DNA from: Limanda limanda
Lineage: Eukaryota; Chordata; Actinopteri; Pleuronectiformes; Pleuronectidae
Assembly (NCBI RefSeq): GCF_963576545.1
Contig: NC_083649.1
Location: forward strand, 2,782,906 to 2,846,905
DNA: 64,000 bases
Direction of reading: 5' to 3'
Part shown: positions 46,743 through 60,102 of the stretch, one piece after another
How the letters are laid out: the number at the start of each line of letters is the position of its first letter
Numbering within the stretch: position 1 is the first letter of the stretch
Translations under genes and position numbers: made by a program
Notes under the pieces: generated by a model
Seen by the model: only the letters and a program-made list of their open reading frames with translations
Database searches by the model: none
What the model was told of the DNA's origin: nothing

Positions 46743-49700
46743 TGTAGAAAGTGATTTTTCTTGGGTGTTGTGTATTGGACGAGATGGATTTTTCTTTATA
46801 AGAAACGGTAGACGCTCTCATTTAGTGGCCGTGGTTTAATTGATGTTCCAGCCCTGATTTGAGGCTGTTGCCATGGGGAACCACTGAGGCTGCCACTGTT
46901 CTTTTTGCATAACTGGTAAATGTGGATAAATTCATCATTTTAATGTATGAAATGTCAAGAATAATGAGAAACAGCCCCTGCAGGTTATCTTGAGAGAAAG
47001 AAAGTGATGTTAAAGTTATTTAGTTTGACGCACAGAGCCAATGTTCACACTGAAGCAGCTGCTATCAGGAAATATCTTGTTCCTATAATTCATTTATGAT
47101 AATCTAATGTTAATTAACTGACCATAAATGACCTTAAAGCGATGCCACATAACTAAAAAGGGCTTTTACAAATAGTCAGTCTGCATGAATTAGTAATGAC
47201 GACTTGTGTCCTTGTCACCGATGTTCACACTTGACGTCTCCAGCCTTTTCAGCAGTACCACGCTGGTGTTAATTATTTGCTTTGAACACGAGTCACATCC
47301 ACAGGAGGAGTGATGTCTGTTCATAATGTACATGGGAGACTAAACACCACTGAACTGCAAATCTGATTCACCAGCGGAGCGTGAAACAGCCACTTTTCCA
47401 CTTTGAATGAGCGATGACGAATGATAAAGGTTTCAATTCGTCTGAGGGATTAAATACAGATTCAGCTGCCTCAGGTCAGTTTGAAGGCTAAAGGTGATTC
47501 AGCACAAATTCATGAATATGTGTTGTTGTTCAAATCCTCATCCACCGGCACAAATAGTCCAAATCTTTCCTGTCATGCATTTCCTCTGATGGACTGAATC
47601 TAACTTTACCAAATGGTGCAATATTGATTCTTCTGAGATGAACAGCCTCAGAATTTGATGATGAATTCTCATCCAACAACTTCTTGGATCCACCTCTTTC
47701 TGTTTGTTTGTCGAGAGGAAAATGATTCTTGGTGTTTCTCTGGAAATCAGTAAAACGTACGATTCATCTCTGTCGCCCAAAGATCCCTTTGTGGTATTGA
47801 TTGTTGTTTTTTTAGAAAATTAGAATAAATCGCTGCTGTATTGACTTGAAGTTGGATTTCGACGCAGAGCTAATTTCAATTGATAATATCCTGAGAGAAT
47901 ATTTTGCATATGTTGCCTTGAAAATATTAACAACAACATATGGCTGATTTCATAATGTATCTTCAGCACAGAGCTGGTTTGGAGCAGTGTTTTCATGCTC
48001 ATGTTTCTGAGTGAGGTCGTGTTTATTCAGTTTAAATTGTGGTTTCAACTGATTCCAGGAGAGATTATTATTGTTTGCGATGTAGGTTCAAATCTGTGAT
48101 GGGTCAGGGTCAGTCTGACAAAGGTTATGTGCAGATGTAGAAAGTCCACAGATGGAAGAGGCCGAGGCAGACGGAGCAGGCGACAAAATGTCAAACCTTA
48201 TTCAGCCGAAACCGTGACCTTTAACCTCAGCCTGTGTTTCAGGTTAACCGGAGCTGAGCCGGAGCTGTGACACCTGATTTGTCGCCTCTGCAGTACAGAC
48301 GCCTGCTGTGATCACTGACACAGACGGGTTAACGGCCCGGACACTGATAATTACACCCAGGTGGCATTTTATTGTGACAGTTGTAGTTCTCATTGAGGGA
48401 TGATTTGAAGCTGTGATCACAGCAGTGGTTTCTACAAAACGTCCCAAAATCAACGGTGAAGTGAAGAATTAAATCAACATTACTGTAGAGTGTGTGTGTG
48501 TTGATGTGTAAACACTGGATGGAGTCGTCTCTTGTCTTCATCCCAGTTTGTGCCACATTGGTTCATGTGCAGTTAAAAGTAGTGGTGACCTATCGATGCA
48601 TGATTCAAGGTTGGTTGTGAAGCATTGAATTACATTTAACGGCAGGTTTTGTCCGAGAATTACACGTTTATGTTCGGTTGTGTTTTATATATGGAGAGTT
48701 TTATTATCACCTGAGCGCTGGAGCGATGTTGTAAAGTTGAAACCGAGTCCTGAAGGTTCTCTCCGGGTGAGACGCCTCCGACCGGTCATCAGACGTCTCA
48801 TAAAACACGGGACAGGTTTCTCTACGCTGCTGGAACCCGTGAACCTTCGTCTTCGGTTCTTCTTCTTTCTCGTAAACTTTTATTAGCCAAAGACAAACGG
48901 AGAAAAGACGACGAAGGAACAAGAAAGCAACAATATTTGTGACCCTGGGTTTGAGTGCTCCCGTTGGGCTGTGATAGCTTCTCTGAAGTAAATAAAAAAA
49001 TCAATAAGCTAATCCTATTCAGCCTTTTCCCACATACGTCTTGTACAGACATTTGTAGCAGATGTTTTCGGCCCCTTGTTGGTTCCTGTCTTTTCCACTT
49101 GTAGGAGACACAGTGCTTAAACCCTCAGAATAAGATCAGAGCGGATTAAATACCAACAGGACGAGCTGCAGTCTCATTTATACACAATCTCTACAACTGA
49201 TGTTTTAGATTAAATAGAATTTGAGTGAATAACATATTGATTTTGGGATTTATTTATTTGCCCAGTGAGGACCAGGAGACTTTTCTCAAGCAGCTTCTGT
49301 GTTTACATGTATTTCTTTGCAGATTTCTGTAGATCTGTGTTGTTCGGCCTGCAGCGGTTAGCAGCTCTTTCTTCTGACGACTGATTATAGATCCGCTCAC
49401 TGCTTTAGAACAGTCGGCAGAATCGGTTTTACTGTCTCGTCAGATCGCAGCGATCGATAAACAACATGTTGAAGGGATGAGGTTCATCGGGAGAACGGCT
49501 CCTCTGAGGGCAAAGATGAATAATTAGATGAATGAAAAACACCACAGGTTTGATCCCGGTGAACTTGGGAATCTCACCTCCTCAATCAGTAATGTGAGAC
49601 TAGGTGTTTTTGAATGTCTGTGGCCGCAATTGAAATGTTCATGGTCTCGGGACAGACAGAGATGAGCAGCTGCTCTTTGTGTTTCCTGTGTGACTCGGGG

Positions 49701-49800
49701 CTGAGTCTCCATTTTACTATTAGAGCAGAAATGTTTGATATTTCCGAACTTTGCAGGACGAAAAGTGAAGAAAATAAAATAGTCTTCAAGTTCCCCTGGC

Positions 49801-49922
49801 AGTGTGTGTGCAACAGTGTGTGTGTGTATGTGTGTGTGCGTGTGTGTGTGTGCAGCATTGTGTGTGTGTGTGTGTTCAGCAGTGTGTGTGTATGTGTGTA
49901 GCAGTGTGTGTGTGCAGCAGTG
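49801..49922 (+). repeat. GT-rich minisatellite with GCAGCA interruptions
   Basis: (GT)n runs separated by CAGCAGT or CAACAGT in a loose period of 20-30 bp. Confidence 0.85.
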
Positions 49923-50080
49923 TGACTAAACGCCTTTCACACCGACAGTTCTTTGTGTTAAATCAATCGATCGGCTCCTCTTAACCATATTGAGAATTGA
50001 TCGCTGGTGGAGGGAAGGAGCCACCTGTCTCAGCACTGCACATCGGGGGGGCTGGTTATCGACGGGCGCCTGGACAGTAA

Positions 50081-50147
50081 TGGAGGAGGAGGAGGAGGAG
50101 GAGGAGGAGGAGGAGGAGGAGGAGGAGGAGGAGGAGGAGGAGGAGGC
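50081..50147 (+). repeat. (GGA)n trinucleotide repeat
   Basis: About 22 perfect GGA units. It lies some 80 bp before the larger GA-rich minisatellite and shares its purine strand. Confidence 0.95.
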
Positions 50148-50227
50148 GTTGAGAGCCAAGTTCAGTTCTGCATTGAACGGTAACCAAGTTCAAGTCCCTC
50201 GTCAGCAGCTTCTGGTTTTCAGACTCA

Positions 50228-50477
50228 CATGAGGGAGAGAGAGAGAGAGAGAGAGAGACTCACATGGAGGGAGAGAGAGAGAGAGACTCACACGGAGAGA
50301 GAGAGAGAGAGAGAAAGACTCACACTGAGGGAGAGAGAGAGAGAGACTCACACGGAGGGAGAGAGAGACTCACACGGAGGGAGAGAGAGACTCACACAGA
50401 GGGAGAGAGAGAGAGAGACTCACACGGAGGGAGAGAGAGAGACTCATATGGAGGGAGAGAGAGAGAGACTCACACGA

Positions 50478-50526
<49 letters not shown>

Positions 50527-50764
50527 CACACGGAGGGAGAGAGAGAGAGAGACTCACACAGAGGGAGAGAGAGAGACTCATATGGAGGGAGAGAGAGACT
50601 CACACGGAGGGAGAGAGAGAGACTCATATGGAGGGAGAGAGAGAGAGACTCACACGAAGGGAGAGAGAGAGAGAGAGAGAGACTCACACGGAGGGAGAGA
50701 GAGAGAGAGACTCACACAGAGGGAGAGAGAGAGACTCATATGGAGGGAGAGAGAGACTCACACG

Positions 50765-50814
<50 letters not shown>

Positions 50815-50894
50815 CACACGGAGGGAGAGAGATGGAGAGACTCACACGGAGGGAGAGAGAGAGACTCATATGGAGGGAGAGAGAGACTCCCACG

Positions 50895-50956
<62 letters not shown>

Positions 50957-51114
50957 CACACGGAGGGAGAGAGAGAGAGAGACTCACACAGAGGGAGAGA
51001 GAGAGACTCATTTGGAGGGAGAGAGAGACTCACACGGAGGGAGAGAGAGGACCACAGAGAGAGAGAGAGAGACTCACACAGAGGGAGAGAGAGACTCACA
51101 CAGACAGAGAGACT

Positions 51115-51184
<70 letters not shown>
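50228..51184 (+). repeat. 0.96-kb GA-rich minisatellite
   Basis: Units of GGAGGGAGAGAGAGAGACTCACAC and variants (ACTCATATG, ACTCACACAG) alternate with pure (GA)n runs. A block of about 190 bp near 50450-50640 recurs near 50650-50760 and 50760-50880. The final perfect (GA)n run is at 51121-51182. Confidence 0.97.
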
Positions 51185-51298
51185 CACACGGCTGCTGGTC
51201 ATGTGACCTCATCTGCAGCTCTGAAACAAACACACAGAAACAATTTGTGTTCACAACGACAGGATCTGTGTTTTCTGTGAGACATGATTTTATATCGG

Positions 51299-51308
51299 GC
51301 CTCTCTCA

Positions 51309-51380
<72 letters not shown>

Positions 51381-51411
51381 CTCTCTCTCTCTCCCTCTCT
51401 CCTGCTCCCCT
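51299..51411 (+). repeat. (CT)n tract complementary to the preceding GA array
   Basis: About 110 bp of CTCT with four single-base interruptions, only 115 bp after the end of the (GA)n run. Confidence 0.95.
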
Positions 51412-52302
51412 GTGAGAGGTAATGGATGAATGTTTATTTTTAAGATCATTTCAAAAGAAAGAGCTTTAGGACCAAACTGAGTGAAATCCATCATGTTTCC
51501 TCTAAGGAGCTTTTTCTGAACTTCCGCCTCCTTCATTTAATTTTAGACGATCCATGGTTAAGGTTAGAATAACATTGTTGTCATGGTTATGAGAAACCAG
51601 GAGACATAATCTGAGTCATCGGCTTTGACTCAACCAGTAACCTGACTTCCTGCTGTTCACACTGGACACAAATTAAACTCACAATTTGCAGGAGGAGGAA
51701 AGTTTTCAGGAAAAAGTGAACATGAGTTTTTTAAACACTGTTGATTTTCTGGTGAGGAAAGTCTCTCTGTGACAATGAGTCTCATCTAATTAACCGTCAC
51801 AGGTCGCAAGAGGGAAACGAATTAGCTTCAATTAATGAGGAAAATTAATATTCTCAATAATCTGTAATGAGAATCCTGCAGTAATTACAAGCGATGACTC
51901 AAGGTCTCAGTGTTTTAGAAAATATCCGTTTAACGGTCGTTTGATGTCTGAAACGTCTCCGAAGTGAAATCATGGTTCGCACCTCGTGGCAAAAGCTTTT
52001 ATTTTTTATTCTCCACAGTCGACCCAGTGAAGCAGAGAAAACTCATCACACAAAGAATATCATCCAGCAGATGTGGTGCCAACAAACACAAAGAAGGAAA
52101 CAGCAGCGGATATACAGGTTCACATATAATGATGATTACAGGTCAGAACCAGAATCAATCACAGGAAACCTTTCAGAAAAAAAACAAGACAAAATAAAGT
52201 CAAAGTTAAGATCCCAGAAAACCCAGAAGACTGGAAACTTCTCCCTCTGATCCGGGCTCAGGAGATTTTGGAAGGATTCTCAGCTCCGGTGAATCTCATC
52301 TG

Positions 52303-52375
52303 GGGTCTGAAGGTCTGAAGGTCTGAAGGTCTGAAGGTCTGAAGGTCTGAAGGTCTGAAGGTCTGAAGGTCTGAA
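52303..52375 (+). repeat. Period-8 tandem repeat (GGTCTGAA)n
   Basis: Nine perfect 8-bp units within galnt10 intron 1. Confidence 0.97.
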
Positions 52376-53039
52376 TCCGAGCCGAGCTGCAGCAGAGACC
52401 AGAGAGAGGACTCGGGGACGAAGCAGAGACACATCCACACCTTATAGTCCTCTGATGAATCCTTCTGCTGATGAAGCTCATGTGTTATGGCTGAAAACTC
52501 CTGAACAAGAGATGTGATTCTGTTCAGCTCGACCTAGAGTCCATGTTAAACACACGCAGGATGGTACACGATGCTCCTGAAAATAGATTTAGTGTAATAT
52601 TCAAATTTTATACACAATGCAAAGTTTTCCCCGTGCAGTGGGAACTGGCAGCAGACTCGTCTCAGAGTTTATTATTGTCTTAAAGTATTTCGAGCATCGT
52701 CTCAGGAACAGTGGGACTGAACTTCCTCTGAACACAGTTGAAGATGAAGTTGTTTCCTGTGCAAGTCCCTCAATATCGACCAATGGGAGAACCCGTTCGG
52801 ATCTGGACGTTTCGGACTTGTCTCCACCTCGGCTCTGTCTTCAGCTGGGACGGGACAGGAAGCTACAGCTCAGCACTTGATGTCCACCGAGCAGCGGTCC
52901 CTCACCCGGTGTCCTCTCCTGCAGACGTGATCATAATAAGAAGCTTATTTGAACAGCTCGGGGGGGTTGAACCAGAGCCAACAGTTTCAACACAACTATA
53001 AATTCAAACAGAAACCTGCAGCTGGTCCATCACACCAGG

Positions 53040-53091
53040 CTCATGTCTCATTATGTCTCATTATGTCTCATTATGTCTCATTATGTCTCAC
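53040..53091 (+). repeat. Period-10 tandem repeat (TCATTATGTC)n
   Basis: Four to five units of a 10-bp repeat. Confidence 0.9.
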
Positions 53092-53168
53092 TTCCTGTTG
53101 GCAAGTGGGACATTAGATTCTTCATGAGCAAGATGCCCTACAGGTTCATTCACCGAGATTACAAATAT

Positions 53169-53447
53169 CTATTTTCTAGGCCTGGGCAAGTTAACTCGTT
53201 TTAATCGAGTTAACTCAAGTGATGAGTTAACTCGATTGTTTATCCGCCAATTATTTTCTTTTTTCCTGTTCTGCAGCAGTCAGCAACAGACTTTCACAAA
53301 ATAAAAGCCTGACTTTCACAATAAAACAATAAATAATCAAACCTGAGTGAATGCGAGATAAAATAATTAATCGAGTTAACTCATCACTTGAGTTAACTCG
53401 AGTTAACTCCATTGAAACGAGTTAACTTGCCCAGCCCTACTATTTTC
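53169..53447. mobile_element. hAT MITE, 263 bp, with 8-bp target duplication
   Basis: The element 53177-53439 starts TAGGCCTGGGCAAGTTAACTCG and ends with its inverse, AGTTAACTTGCCCAGCCCTA, with one mismatch in the outer part. It is flanked by CTATTTTC at 53169-53176 and 53440-53447. The subterminal region is built from repeated GAGTTAACTC palindromes. Non-coding; mobilised in trans. Confidence 0.9.
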
Positions 53448-54689
53448 TTATTTACCCGATTTGCATCTGGACTCACAGATCTTCTCTTCTTGTTCTGGGG
53501 CTTTGAGATGTTTCTAGATAAGGTGCAGGGTGTAAACAGATACAGAATAACCTCTTGCATCTTTAAATCTCCTTAGCCAACGTGTGTTTTTTCTCCGTAA
53601 TAACCTCCTGGTTCCTTTGAATAATACGATTGAATGTTCATAAGTACCAGCAGTTTTCTTATAAGGAATATTTCTTATTATAGTAGAAATGATGCCTATT
53701 TACACCAGAGCAGGACGATGAGAGAATCAGGCCGTGGGAGTTTCTCTGCTCCATCACGTCTCGTCAGGATCGATTCATGTCGGTAATTACACGTTTGCAT
53801 CTGGGCTCCGTCCTCTAATCACAGAGAACTGACATTTCCTGTATCTGCAGCTGAAACTTTGACATTTGAGCGAAGCAGCATCGAGTCTGATCACTGAGCT
53901 TCATGGGGATTACAGTGGGAGCTTCTAAATCATGTGTAGATATCGATTTATTTACTGAGCCAGCTTTTTAAAAAACAAAACTCTGCTCAGCGGTTGTGTT
54001 TTGCATGTGGATCAAAGTGTGGAGCATCGGTGATATGGGTTTAAAATCTGATATCTGCATGTTTCCTGCTGCATCCATCATGAACCTCCCTCGGCTGGGG
54101 GGGGGGGGGGGTTCTCTGCAGTCGGCTGGAAGCGGCTGATAGCAGGATTGCTTTTAGCTGGAGGTGTGTTTGTGTACCGCTGTGCTGTTTGCCCTCCTCC
54201 CTGTGTGTTAGTGAAGGTCTTCTCTTTGTATGTGTGTACTGCTGGTGTGTTCCTCTTAGTGTCAGTTTGTTTACAGTGTGTGAAGGTACACAAACCCTGG
54301 AAGCTACAAAAGAGACGTAAAGTGCTGCAGAGAGCTTGAAAATACGCTGACACACTCGAATTACACCTGCACATATCATTCAAACACGTTTTCACTCGTC
54401 AGCTGCTGGATCAGCCTCCAGTGCTCCGGCTGCAGGGCTCACACTCGAGCTTCTTCTTCTCTTTGAGCCACTGGAGCAGCAGTGAGGTGAATAATGCAGG
54501 CAGAGGAGGTCCGGCTCCCAGAGGTCAGAGGTCAGAGCTCCGGGGCAGCAGCTTCTTCCAAAACCAAACTTTAGAAACGATGTCATTACTTTAGGCAAAC
54601 GGTCATGAACTGTATTTCTATGGATTCTTATTGAGCACTCACAGTTCTTTACAGTAGAAGTTGCATTCACCCACGCAGGCAGCTCTTCT

Positions 54690-54790
54690 ACCTGTCAGGG
54701 AAACCTGGAGTTCAGCCTCTTGCTCAGAGACACTGGAGGATTCAGGGTTTGAACCAGTGACCTTCTCGTCTGTGGAGATCTCGCTCCACT
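54690..54790 (-). mobile_element. Decayed tRNA-like or SINE-type repeat
   Basis: AGCCTCTTGCTCAGAGACACT and GGGTTTGAACCAGTGACCTTC resemble a common fish repeat that carries a tRNA-like B box. Boundaries and strand are uncertain. Confidence 0.35.
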
Positions 54791-54956
54791 TTTATTGGGA
54801 CATTTTCATGTAGAACGGATATTCCACCAAAGTTTAACCACATATTAACTATATTCTAAAAAAAGCAATTTATTCTCACACTAAAAAATGTTGTATCTTG
54901 CAATACATTTCTTAAATTAAGTTATGTTATTTATTTGTGCGTATTTTATTTATCCC

Positions 54957-55243
54957 TCTGCTCCTCTCTCTCTGCTCCTCTCTCTCTGCTCCTCTCTCTC
55001 TGCTCGTCTCTCTGCTCCTCTCTCTACTTCTCTCTCTCTGCTCCTCTCTCTGCTCCTCTCTCTGCTCCTCCCTCTGCTCCTCTCTCCTCTCTCTCTCCTC
55101 TCTCTCGCTGCTCCTCTCTCTGCTCCTCTCTCCTCTCTCTCTCCTCTCTCTCTCCTCTCTCTCTCCTCTCTCTCTCCTCTCTCTCTCCTCTCTCTCTCTG
55201 CTCCTCTCTCTCCTCTCTCTCTCTCTCCTCTCTCTGCTCCTCC
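54957..55243 (+). repeat. CTC/CTG-rich pyrimidine minisatellite
   Basis: Units CTCTCTCTGCTCCTC, about 15 bp, then CTCTCTCTC-CTCT units. The sense (intron RNA) strand is nearly all pyrimidine with G every 10-15 bases. Confidence 0.95.
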
Positions 55244-58200
55244 CTGCTGGGGCCTCAGCCTGGAGGTCCTGCTCCTCCAGCTCGTGTCTGGCTCGGGGGG
55301 GTCTGGGAGGAGGAGCCTGGAGGGATGTGTATCACAACATGCTGCACATGCTGAGGAGCAGCTTCCTCAGCAGGAGGAACAGAAGCTTTCTCAGTTTATT
55401 GGATTTTGTGTCTCCTGACTTCAGAGCGATGCAGGTGAACAACCTGCTGCCACAGTGTGAGAGGTGGACGTGTCGGGACTTTGTGAAAAACTATAAAATG
55501 ATAACAGTCGTGTCACATGGGAATGGACAACTAAGGATGGATCAATCTTCTAATTCCTGAAATGTCTGAGGGACAAATATCTCGTGAACCGTTCATGTTA
55601 TCAGCTTCACACTTGTTGGGTTTATTCTTAACGGCCAGAGGAAGTTGAGAGTTGAATTCTGTGTGATTTGGACACTTGGTACATTTTAATGTTAATAAAT
55701 GTTGGATAAACAGGCTTAAGGGATTGTCTGCAGACCAGTTTCATGTCTTGTCTCGTGTTTTACATCAGATCATTTTGATCAATTAATCAATTTTATTTTC
55801 CCCATATTGGACATGTTGGATCTCTGTCATGGGAACAACATTCATAGAATCTCTTCCTCTTTCGCAATTTGTCTACAAAGTAAAAGCACAACATTGAGAT
55901 AGTTGCTGTAATGTCTTATATTTTAAGTTGAATTACAATGCTTTCATTTTGAAGAGTTGTACACTTGAGGATATGAGGATTGATTAACAGAAATCTAAAG
56001 ACGTGTTGTGTCTTTAATCAACGTGAGACACTTTTACAGTTTAAATAGAAAACTGCACCCAGCATTAACACAAGCAAACAGACTGAGATCAGCTCGTCTT
56101 CCTCAGCCGCTGCAGTCGGAGTCAGTCAGAGTCAGGAAGTTGAGTGCTGTTGAAGCGGGAGCAGGAGGTTGGAGAGCCTCCGGTTCAGATTGACTCGTGT
56201 GTGAAGTGGCTGGAGATGGAGGAGGAGGAGCACAGGCTGGGGTAGAACAGGAAAGGTAATTGTGTCTCAGGGGTTCGGAGGTGGATCTCTCTGTGATCTG
56301 AGAGAACAGGAAGGGGAAGAAAAGAAGAAAGAGGAGAAAAGCTTCCCCTCCTCACTGCCAGCTCCTGTCGGCTCTCAGCGGGAGGAGAGGAAACACAAAA
56401 GGGAAGTGTTGCTCTGATTCATCCTCCTCAGAGAGTGAATGGGGAGCTGTGTTCTCATGGCTGATACCAGCTGTTCTCTGGGCTCCTCTTTGTTCTGCAC
56501 AACAGACCTGAGAGCAGCTGGAAGTGACCATAGTGACAGGAGTAAGAAAGGGAGAATGTCGAGTGACACTGTACGAGTTCCTCAGGCACCACGAGTCTCA
56601 CTGCTGATGTGGAAAACTACCTGAAGATCTGGAAGTCGAACCGGATTTAAATCTTCAAGGTGATCAGAAGTGTTTCGGCCTCATATTCTCTGAGTGAGCT
56701 TTAAAACCAGGAAACTGTTTGAAAAGGATTTAGAAACAGAGATTTCCAACTTCCATTGTCTCTATAGCTCTGACATTACACTGAACATGATCTGTTGCCA
56801 AATATGATGATTGATTTGTTTGTATTTATTTGAATGAAGGAGATTTTATTGCCTTTAGCTTTAAACTTGTTCTCAGCTCAGACGGTAGCGACTTGGAGGA
56901 AGAGTAAATCTCAGTGTCGTGTGTGGAGCTGAGATAATCAACATTATTGTCAGACTTACTTTCTCTGATCTTTAATCAATCAGATCGATAACAGTTTCCT
57001 TCTTTCACATTCCAAGGTCACGTTGAGCTAATTCCCAAATAGAGTTTTCCAACTTTGACTTTTGAATCTTATCTAAAAGTATCATCAATGTCATCATTCG
57101 TCAATATTGAATATCGACCAAATGTGACGTGAATCCATCCAATTACTCAACTTAATTATATGAAATAACAACTTTGCATTAGTACAACTGAATACAAACA
57201 ATGTGCAGTGTTGCATGATTTGATTACATTTAGCCAAGAAACACCTGATAAGCTTTTATAGTAAATCATTGACTTGGCAGTTTGGTAATTCTTTTCTCAT
57301 GTTGCTGTCACATAGAAATATGGTCAATTAGAAACTGAGGATGATAAAATACTGCAGTGATATTTATTCAGTGACGACGTGCAACAAAAAGCATTCACAG
57401 GTGAAACGTGACTTTCTAAACTCTCGGGTCCAACTCGTCTGCAGTTTTTTTTATTTGCTCTTTAATAGAAAGTTTAGGATCAGCAGGTGAGAGCTGGGAG
57501 GTCGCGGCTGTTTTGTTCTGGTTTTCTCTGTCGTCTATTTCTCAGGAGAAACGTTTCCTCCCGTCCCACAATGCAATTCAAGGAAGAATAGAGCCACCGC
57601 CATGATGAGGTAACGCTCTGCTGGAAAGGTGATGCCTCAGAGGTTAGCATGACATTTCCACCGGCTGTGCTCTTTGTGTCATTGTTGGAGGGTTTTGGCG
57701 TCGAAGACCTTTTCAAGCTGCGACATGTTAGACACATTCAGGAACTCGTGTGTGAGATGGAGCCAAATGGTATTTAAAGAATAAAAAGCACAAAGCTGTA
57801 AGGAGAAGGGTTGATCTTCTATTTTCCCTTCTCCACTGATAACAGAACACATTTCTTTGTAATGTTCCACAATGGCTCTTTTGTCAGAGTGAATGAAAAG
57901 CAGCTTTTTCTTTTCCCTGCCGTCAGTTTTTCCGCTGAAGAAGCTGAAACCGTTGTTGCCTGATGTTATCAGCGCTCGCTAGCTTTAGCTAATTAAACTA
58001 ATGAAGCTAATTAAGGCCATTTAGCTGATCGCTGCACACGTGATGTAATGGTGCAAAGACTGAAGAGTCAGGAAAAAAAACAACAGTCCTCAACAATTAG
58101 AGGTTTGTGGTCGAAGACAGAAATAAATGCTGTGTTGTGTCTTTGACCTGAGACTCCACGTGTTAATGTAGTTCGCTAACGAGCTGCTCCGTGGCTTTGG

Positions 58201-59533
58201 AATCAATTACCACATCATCACAACTCGTTAAAGTTTGAAGTTCACAACAATTAAGAAACAACGGTATGAATACATCTCTTACAGTGGTATTCTTGTTATT
58301 TTCCCTTTTTAAACATTATTATAAGAAGAATGGTTTGACCCAAAGAAATTAGCAATTCCAACTCGTGTGTAAAGCTACAGTTGCTAAGCTAAGATTAGCT
58401 ATATTTATGTCGTCTGTCTAAATGAATGAGAACTGGGAGCTGCAGCTTCTCCTTCACTGGTTTCCAGGACATGCAACTGGAAGTTGTCAGATCTGGTTGA
58501 ACATTGTTTGCGCTGCAGGATTTGAACCAGCAGCTGCAGCATTAGAGTCTGAAGTGAACTAACCTTGGTTCTCTTTGCATTTGCTCAGTCTTCTGTAAGA
58601 ACTAAATTCACTGAGCCACATGAGGATGGAACCCACATCCTCCATCAAACACCAGGTTACTTGGAGGGAGACACCTGAGCTTCACATCTTTCATCAGGTC
58701 AAAACTCACCGAAGATTAAACGGACAAACTCAGAACTTCAGAGAAACTTCCTGAAGGATTTGGACTTTGAGTCGGACTTCAAAAATCCCTCAGCCTGAAG
58801 CACAGAACTTCAAGCAGCTTCTAAAATACTAAGATATTAGTTTAAAGATTGTTTTTCCTCTTTTCCTCGACTCTTCTTCAGGGTTTTGTCCAAAAGCAGG
58901 AGTTTGGTCGACCTTTGGAAGTTAATGGAGGTTAAATGAAACATTCAGACATTCAGAGGTTAGCACTGAAGATCTCGTTGAACTTTGAAGTCCGACACTG
59001 AGAGGAAAGAGTCCAGTGATGAAGAGGAGGTCCACACACACTACAGAACTCGTTTGTGTTTCCCCACCCGGCCACCGACCCTTTAGCAAACATTAGCTGA
59101 ACAGACCGTTAGACGGAAGCATGAAAGTTGATTAGTGATTCATTTGCTCTTCCTCTGTCTCTCGCTCAGTTTGCTCCACAAAGTATGAATTTCCATATTA
59201 GTCCCTCGTCAGACGCGGAGCTCTGTAATTAGTGATGGCTCAGATGATGGAGATACGACCGGTGAGGCTCCCGCTCGTCTGTGCTGCACCTTGAATATTG
59301 ATTCAGTCCACAAGCGCCCGGGGCAGAAATGAGTTTGTGGCAGCGTGAAGCCTCGTCTCTGTTATGACGGCCATTATGAAGCAGCACGCAGCGGGGGGGC
59401 AGAGGAAATAGTACCACAACGAGCAGAATCAAAATGACTGGTTTTAAAACGAGATCAACGGTTACATGAGCTGTTCACGAGATGGGAAGCTGCAGGTCCA
59501 CAGCTGTAGCCCTCCACCTCCTCCTGCCTCCTT

Positions 59534-60102
59534 CTCCACTAATACTGAGATCAAATATCCTGAATATTAATATGACATCGACGCAGCTCTTATCTGGAAG
59601 AGGATCTTTCTCCAGGTGAAGCAGGAGGTCACGAGGTCGGCTCCTCTCAGGGTTCTTGTTGGTCCAGGCAGCAGCAGGTGAAGCTCTGGGAGACGTCAGA
59701 GACATGATGGTCCGGTTGATTGAAAAGTTTGTTTCTCCTGAGAAGTCGCTCGACTGTGAGTTTGGAATGAAAGTGTAAATTAAATCTCCACTAATATTGA
59801 GTTCAAATATCCTGAATATTAATATGACATGATAATATGAGCTCTTATCTGGAAGAGGATCGTTCTCCAGGTGAAGCAGGAGGTCACGAGGTCGGCTCCT
59901 CTCAGGGTTTGTGTTGGTCCAGGCAGCAGCAGGTGAAGCTCTGGGAGACGTCAGAGACATGATGAATCAGGTTGATTGAAAAGATTGTTTCTCCTGAGAA
60001 GTCGCTCGACTGTGAGTTTGGAATGAAAGTGGAAATTAAATCTCCACTAATACTGAGATTAACTATCCTGAATACTAATGTGACGTTGACGCAGCTCTTA
60101 TC
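59534..60102. repeat. Tandem repeat, period 252-256 bp, about 2.2 copies
   Basis: CTCCACTAATACTGAG starts at 59534, 59786 and 60042. The units contain TCCAGGTGAAGCAGGAGGTCACGAGG and AGCAGCAGGTGAAGCTCTGGG and are about 95 percent alike by eye. The 161-codon - strand frame across the first two units arises because one period (252) is a multiple of three. Confidence 0.9.

Noticed and set aside
46059..46821. Tyr/Ile-rich and Asp/Arg-rich frames
   Set aside because: Translations of the GATA array.
50229..51429. Overlapping 229-338-codon frames of Arg-Glu repeats
   Set aside because: A product of the GA-rich minisatellite; all frames of a GAGAGA repeat are open.
59475..59960. 161-codon - strand frame with an internal duplication
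   Set aside because: Explained by a tandem repeat with a 252-bp first period. The next period (256) breaks the frame, and no domain is seen.
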